DNA of 24,207 nucleotides from Pisolithus tinctorius (lineage: Eukaryota; Basidiomycota; Agaricomycetes; Boletales; Pisolithaceae): contig JANFAH010000207.1 in assembly GCA_024663395.1 (NCBI GenBank), positions 1 to 24,207 on the forward strand, written 5' to 3'. The stretch's first letter is position 1. Every line of letters begins with the position of its first letter. Made by a program: the position numbers and the translations under genes. Under the pieces are notes generated by a model, which saw nothing but the letters and a program-made list of their open reading frames with translations, was not told the DNA's origin and did not search any database. Positions 20,619 through 24,207 of the stretch are shown here, one piece after another.

Positions 20619-22960
20619 TCAAGCATCAGGTGCCCTCGGACGAAAAATGGCGACGCCCTCAGAGACTGCTACACAAAATTGCAAACATTTTGAAATGTAG
20701 GAGTGGAGTTGGTCAGCTATCTTGCCAACTCCTTCATTATACTCCCATGGGGTAGATTCTTCACTGTCAGCATAAGCACTTATAAGCCCTCCACGCATCA
20801 GTTCAAGAGCATGAGCTGCTTTTTGAAAAGAGGCTGGAAGCATGACATACTCGATGCGAGTCGCAAGTGCAGCAAAACGTGCTGCACGACTCCTGGGGAA
20901 AAGCGTGAAACCATCTTGTCTGACCTGGTGATCGATGACCATCCTGGTGGTCGACATGGAAATAGATCATCCACGCCTGAATCCACCAGAGAGACTCCAA
21001 ATCGTGTAAAGGGTTGTATGAAAATGGCATTCGTTGGGACTGGGGGAGGTTGCGGGGATGCTGGAAGGAATCACCAAGTCGTGGAGAAGGCTCAAAGAGG
21101 TATCTTTGGTACGCAATCTCGCAGGCGGTAAACTCCAGCGCTCCCTTTTAGCACATCTTTGAACGTGCACCGAAGGGAAATGGGAAATCTACTCACTCTA
21201 TGGACGTCATGGGTCGCGTCGGACCCCAAGCGTTTAGCGAATTCGAGGCCAGTTATCTTACCCGATTGCCCCGTCCGTAAGACGTTTTCGGGGTTAATGT
21301 CACAGTGAACCCATCGCACACTGTGCAACAACTCCAAGCCTGCGGATTGTGCATAAGCCAAGAACTTCAGTTCCAAGCGCGACTATACGAACCTTCACGG
21401 GCATTCTGTAGAGTCTCATACACGGCAGCGAAGCTTTGCAGCTCGCGTACAGGTTGGAAAACTTCATGGAAGACAAGACGAAAATGAGTCTTGTGTTGCA
21501 CTTTCAAGCATTCGCTGGGATCGTCGCTATCAATAAATCCTGGTGGAAGTCCTACACCGGTCGTCTGCAGCACCAATTGCGGTTCTTCACCAACAGGTAG
21601 CCTGCATAGAAGATTGACGGTGTCATCTATCTTTCCGTCCACAAACACGTCCGCTGCGTCACGGACAGTGAGAAAATATTTCCTAGCCTCGTCCGCTTTT
21701 TCCCCCAAGTCAGCAAATATTTGTTCCAGGATTTTATCTTCGCGGGCCTGGTCAGACTCTCTCCAGGAATCTTTCAACACAATGCGTTCGTTGTTGTTCA
21801 CCGATATTCCGTTTCTACCTTGGAGAGTAGCTTCGAAGATACGCGTCCCTTGACCTGTCAAGTCTCCAGCACCGAAATCAGAAATGACTCTCGTGGTCCG
21901 GTATACCGACGTTTCTCCGTCCTCTGATTGTACGGAAATGTCATACTGAATTTGACACCCGTCGCGCACCCTCTTTATGGTTGGATCCCATCCGAGCTCG
22001 TGATCCCTCGCGAATGCCAGGGAGCAGAAGAAGTAGATGAGGTGTTCCGGCTCCTAATGGCATGTTAGGATGAGCGGCGAATGCCCCACAAATGTGACCG
22101 CTTACTGTCATGAAATTGAATGGCTCGCTCATGAAGGTGACTGCCCTGCAAGTGAACCAAAACCTCATTTGTGTGTTATCGATGGTAACTCCAAACGTGG
22201 CACGCCGACAAGGATCGCCATGCATAATGTGATGAAGGGCAGAAATTACCTTCTCTTCATCCTACCATACTATGTCACAGACGATCGAACGAAGGTGGAC
22301 CTTCCACTCACATCTTTGCAGTCGTCTGACACGCCGGCGTCCTGTTTCAACCCAAATGAGACTGCAATGTCGTGCCATGAATCCACGCCAGCGTCTTCCT
22401 CAAGGCTTCTTGTCCGCCAGTAGCAAGTACGCGTCGGGAAAAGAAGTTTCGATTCGCTCGGGTCCACGGATTGTCTTAGGCCGTAATCCAAACCTGAGCT
22501 TTGCCTTGCCGGCGGTTTTCTCGGCCTCTTGTATCACTGCGCCAAAAATGTCTGAAAGGACTTTGAGAACCTCTTCTGCAGGATTACGCAAATCCTTCGG
22601 GTTTATATCGAACGAACTCCACCGTCCTAGGCGTCGAGACCAAACTCTGGTATGTCGCCGCAGTGCGATGTTGATGTTAACAATGTGAACTTGCTCACAT
22701 AGGGGGGGCAGCGCGGCAGACTTAAAATGTTTCAGTGGTGCGACGCAAACACGCCGTCTTCCGAATCGTACTCCTCCATCGAAGTTACTGAGCAAGTCAG
22801 TTGGGGTCGGGGTACTGTAGGTGCCAGACGTGGTTGGCTTCGCCTCGGTGATGTCAAATGACGTATTGGCAGAGGTTTCTCCATATGAGGCTACGAGATT
22901 GCCTATTCGAGCCTTGGCACGACGGCACTTTCAAAAAAAAAGGACGTGCAATAGTGCCGG
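20619..22960 (-). pseudogene. FunK1-type protein kinase, copy B, frameshifted and with altered catalytic motifs
   Basis: Minus-strand pieces in order are ARIGNLVASYGETSANTSFD, APLKHFKSAALPPLCEQVHI, SSFDINPKDLRNPAEEVLKV, then a frame change near 22401-22412, DSWHDIAVSFGLKQDAG, a segment with CRRATFGVTIDNTQMRFWFT, an intron, GWDPTIKRV, FGAGDLTGQGTRIFEA, IVLKDSWRESDQAREDK, VFHEVFQPVRELQSFAAVY, GLELLHSVRWVHCDINPENV (about 21300), GKITGLEFAKRLGS, ALEFTACEIAYQRYLFEP, NPLHDLESLWWIQAWM, a frame change near 20903, then FQKAAHALELMRGG and a stop at 20619. The usual HRD reads HCD, and the Asp of the DLE/DFG-like motif reads Gly. Even without frameshifts, catalytic activity would be doubtful. It is a diverged tandem duplicate of copy A. 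Confidence 0.8.
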
Positions 22961-23188
22961 TCCGGGTTTGGAAGCCATAGTCTGGATTTTTGCCATAGTT
23001 ATCTTCAGCAATGTGATATGCCCTCTCTTATGGTCTGCGGTTTTTCTAGGCTTTCCAACGGACGTCGCGTCTAACTTTAGTGCCCATATTCTCGAGAAAG
23101 CAAAAAAGTGGTGGAACCGGGATTCGAGTCGGATGGTGGTGTCAGCGATGCCATACCATCGGCGCTACCAAAGAAAGCTCATACTCAC

Positions 23189-23927
23189 GAACAAAAATAG
23201 CGATATGCCCATTCCACCCAAGCTAGTGAAAACACCGGAAGCATGAAACATTATCATTCCATCTGCGGAAATGTCCATGAGAGGGTGGGAAGGACGCGGA
23301 AAGAATGCCTCACAGGAGAGACCATCCAGAATGTTCAAAAGGGCACCAAAAATGACTGCAGGAACAGAGGAAATGGCTATTTTTGCCACATCGCAAATAT
23401 CGACGTCGATGACAAATGCGCGATGCAATCTGGAACCCAGACTGGAGGGAGGATTGCGATGGGCGATGCCAGTGTGCCGAGGCAACAAGGGCGCCGTTCC
23501 AGATAGCGTACGCGGTAGTGTTCCTCTTTCTCTTGTATGGGAAAATACCACTTTCCCGAGCAGCGATCTCGTCCCTCCCTCTATAGCGAGACTGTCAGGA
23601 GGGATCCGCCGCTTGAAAGCGACGATCACGAGAGTGTTCGACAATCGTTGGCATACTTCCATCGCTAGGCGTTGTCAGTTTTCGAGTGAGTAGGAAAGAT
23701 AGGCCCGATGGTGTGAACAAGGGAGGTCCAAATAATGTATCCTCGTGTGAGGAGGTAGAGAGCATCTTTTGTGATGTCCCGTCTCTTGAGACGACTCCCC
23801 AGCAGGGGAAGGAGCAGGGAAATCTGAGGCAGGCAGAAGCAGTATCTAAGGACGCAATTTGCGGATGGGAGAGGTCAGAAGACGCTTCAAAGCACGGATT
23901 ATTCTGTATGGAAAGCCGGACAATCAC
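23189..23927 (-). pseudogene. Truncated SulP/YGR125W-type sulfate-transporter-like gene, 5' part only
   Basis: Two exons are clear on the minus strand. The one ending at 23314 carries AISSVPAVIFGALLNILDGL. The second, 23262-23189, reads YGMIMFHASGVFTSLGGMGI. Their intron is 23313-23263 (51 nt, GTGAGG to CCGCAG), and the joined LLNILDGLSYGMIMF is the signature of the fungal SulP branch typified by yeast YGR125W. An N-terminal cytosolic part probably lies upstream, with LFTPSGLSFLLTRKLTTPS and SMPTIVEHSRDRR up to about 23927. Joining it needs a frame change near 23590. After the donor at 23188 no further exon can be found before the kinase copy begins, although the family should have about ten more membrane helices. 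It is therefore a truncated remnant. Confidence 0.65.
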
Positions 23928-24207
23928 GCTTCCGTACGGCCAAAATTAGGAATTTCAGGCAGCAGACGGACGTGCAGCACGTATTTCGAAGTTGCATTCG
24001 ACAGGAGGACGCCAGCCACTCGGTAATGCAGTCCAAAGTCACACGGTCCGTTGGTCGTATTAGGTCATGCAATTCAAAAGTCACACGGTCCATCGTCCAC
24101 CGAGAGTTGCTGGAGGGCGGCGCCGAGAAACGAAAGATCAAGACAGAATTATACCAGCTCGACGTCTACGGTTCACCTTTCTCGCGTCTTTCTTTACAAA
24201 GTTCTAA
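23928..24207. other. Right edge, no recognisable gene
   Basis: A minus-strand frame at 23899-24141 has no recognisable motif. The interval contains a short direct repeat (24035-24091) and otherwise nothing I can identify. Confidence 0.5.
24035..24091 (+). repeat. Two-copy 15-bp direct repeat
   Basis: AAAGTCACACGGTCC occurs at 24035-24049 and again, identical, at 24077-24091, 42 bases apart. The bases around each copy (ATGCAGTCC and ATGCAATTC) are also similar, so the repeated unit is roughly 24 bp with mismatches. Its role is unknown. Confidence 0.8.

Noticed and set aside
23105..23172. tRNA-like sequence on the minus strand, with an A-box-like TAGCGCCGATGG, a B-box-like CTCGAATC and a following T run
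   Set aside because: The putative T stem has mismatched pairs, the B box lacks its conserved first bases, and no 5' acceptor strand pairs with the 3' end. It could be a decayed tRNA or tRNA-derived element, but I cannot support a gene call.

Overview
The window looks like genomic DNA of a filamentous basidiomycete, most likely an Agaricomycete. Coding regions are cut by many short GT-AG introns (about 49 to 96 nt). The genes are typical fungal housekeeping genes, and two diverged copies of a FunK1-type kinase, a family expanded in mushroom-forming fungi, sit in the right half. Gene models below were built by hand from reading frame, splice sites and recalled family motifs; no database search was possible. 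All six complete models give an exact multiple of three with no internal stop.

Left block, 1 to about 3,984: a decayed repeat-like region with only five CpG dinucleotides. It starts inside an integrase-core (DDE-type) gene on the + strand, whose stops and substitutions are what CpG deamination would produce. Unrecognised coding remnants and CpG-free non-coding sequence follow. The block ends sharply about 75 bp before the first conserved gene.

Central block, 4,058 to 16,078: a compact, CpG-rich housekeeping segment. In order it holds a Hos2/HDAC3-class histone deacetylase (-), the GPI-anchor remodelling protein Per1 (+), a frameshifted gene of unknown function (-), ribose-phosphate pyrophosphokinase (-), glutamate 5-kinase (-), a gap of about 1.6 kb without a confident gene, a small DOPA 4,5-dioxygenase-family gene with a 14-nt microexon (-), and the autophagic lipase Atg15 (+). 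HDAC/Per1 and DOPA-dioxygenase/Atg15 are divergent pairs with short shared promoters. The genes serve unrelated processes (chromatin, ER lipid remodelling, PRPP supply, proline synthesis, aromatic ring cleavage, vacuolar lipid breakdown), so this is ordinary gene packing and not a pathway cluster.

Right block, 16,079 to 24,207: degenerate sequence. Two FunK1-like kinase copies lie about 3.9 kb apart in the same orientation (-). They share recognisable 3' flanks and carry separate frameshifts. Beyond them is the 5' part of a SulP/YGR125W-type transporter gene that stops abruptly after a normal splice donor. I see no CRISPR array, rRNA, convincing tRNA or complete transposon, and nothing that amounts to a new biological system. 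The most notable signals are the CpG erasure with its sharp edge and the duplicated kinase pair.
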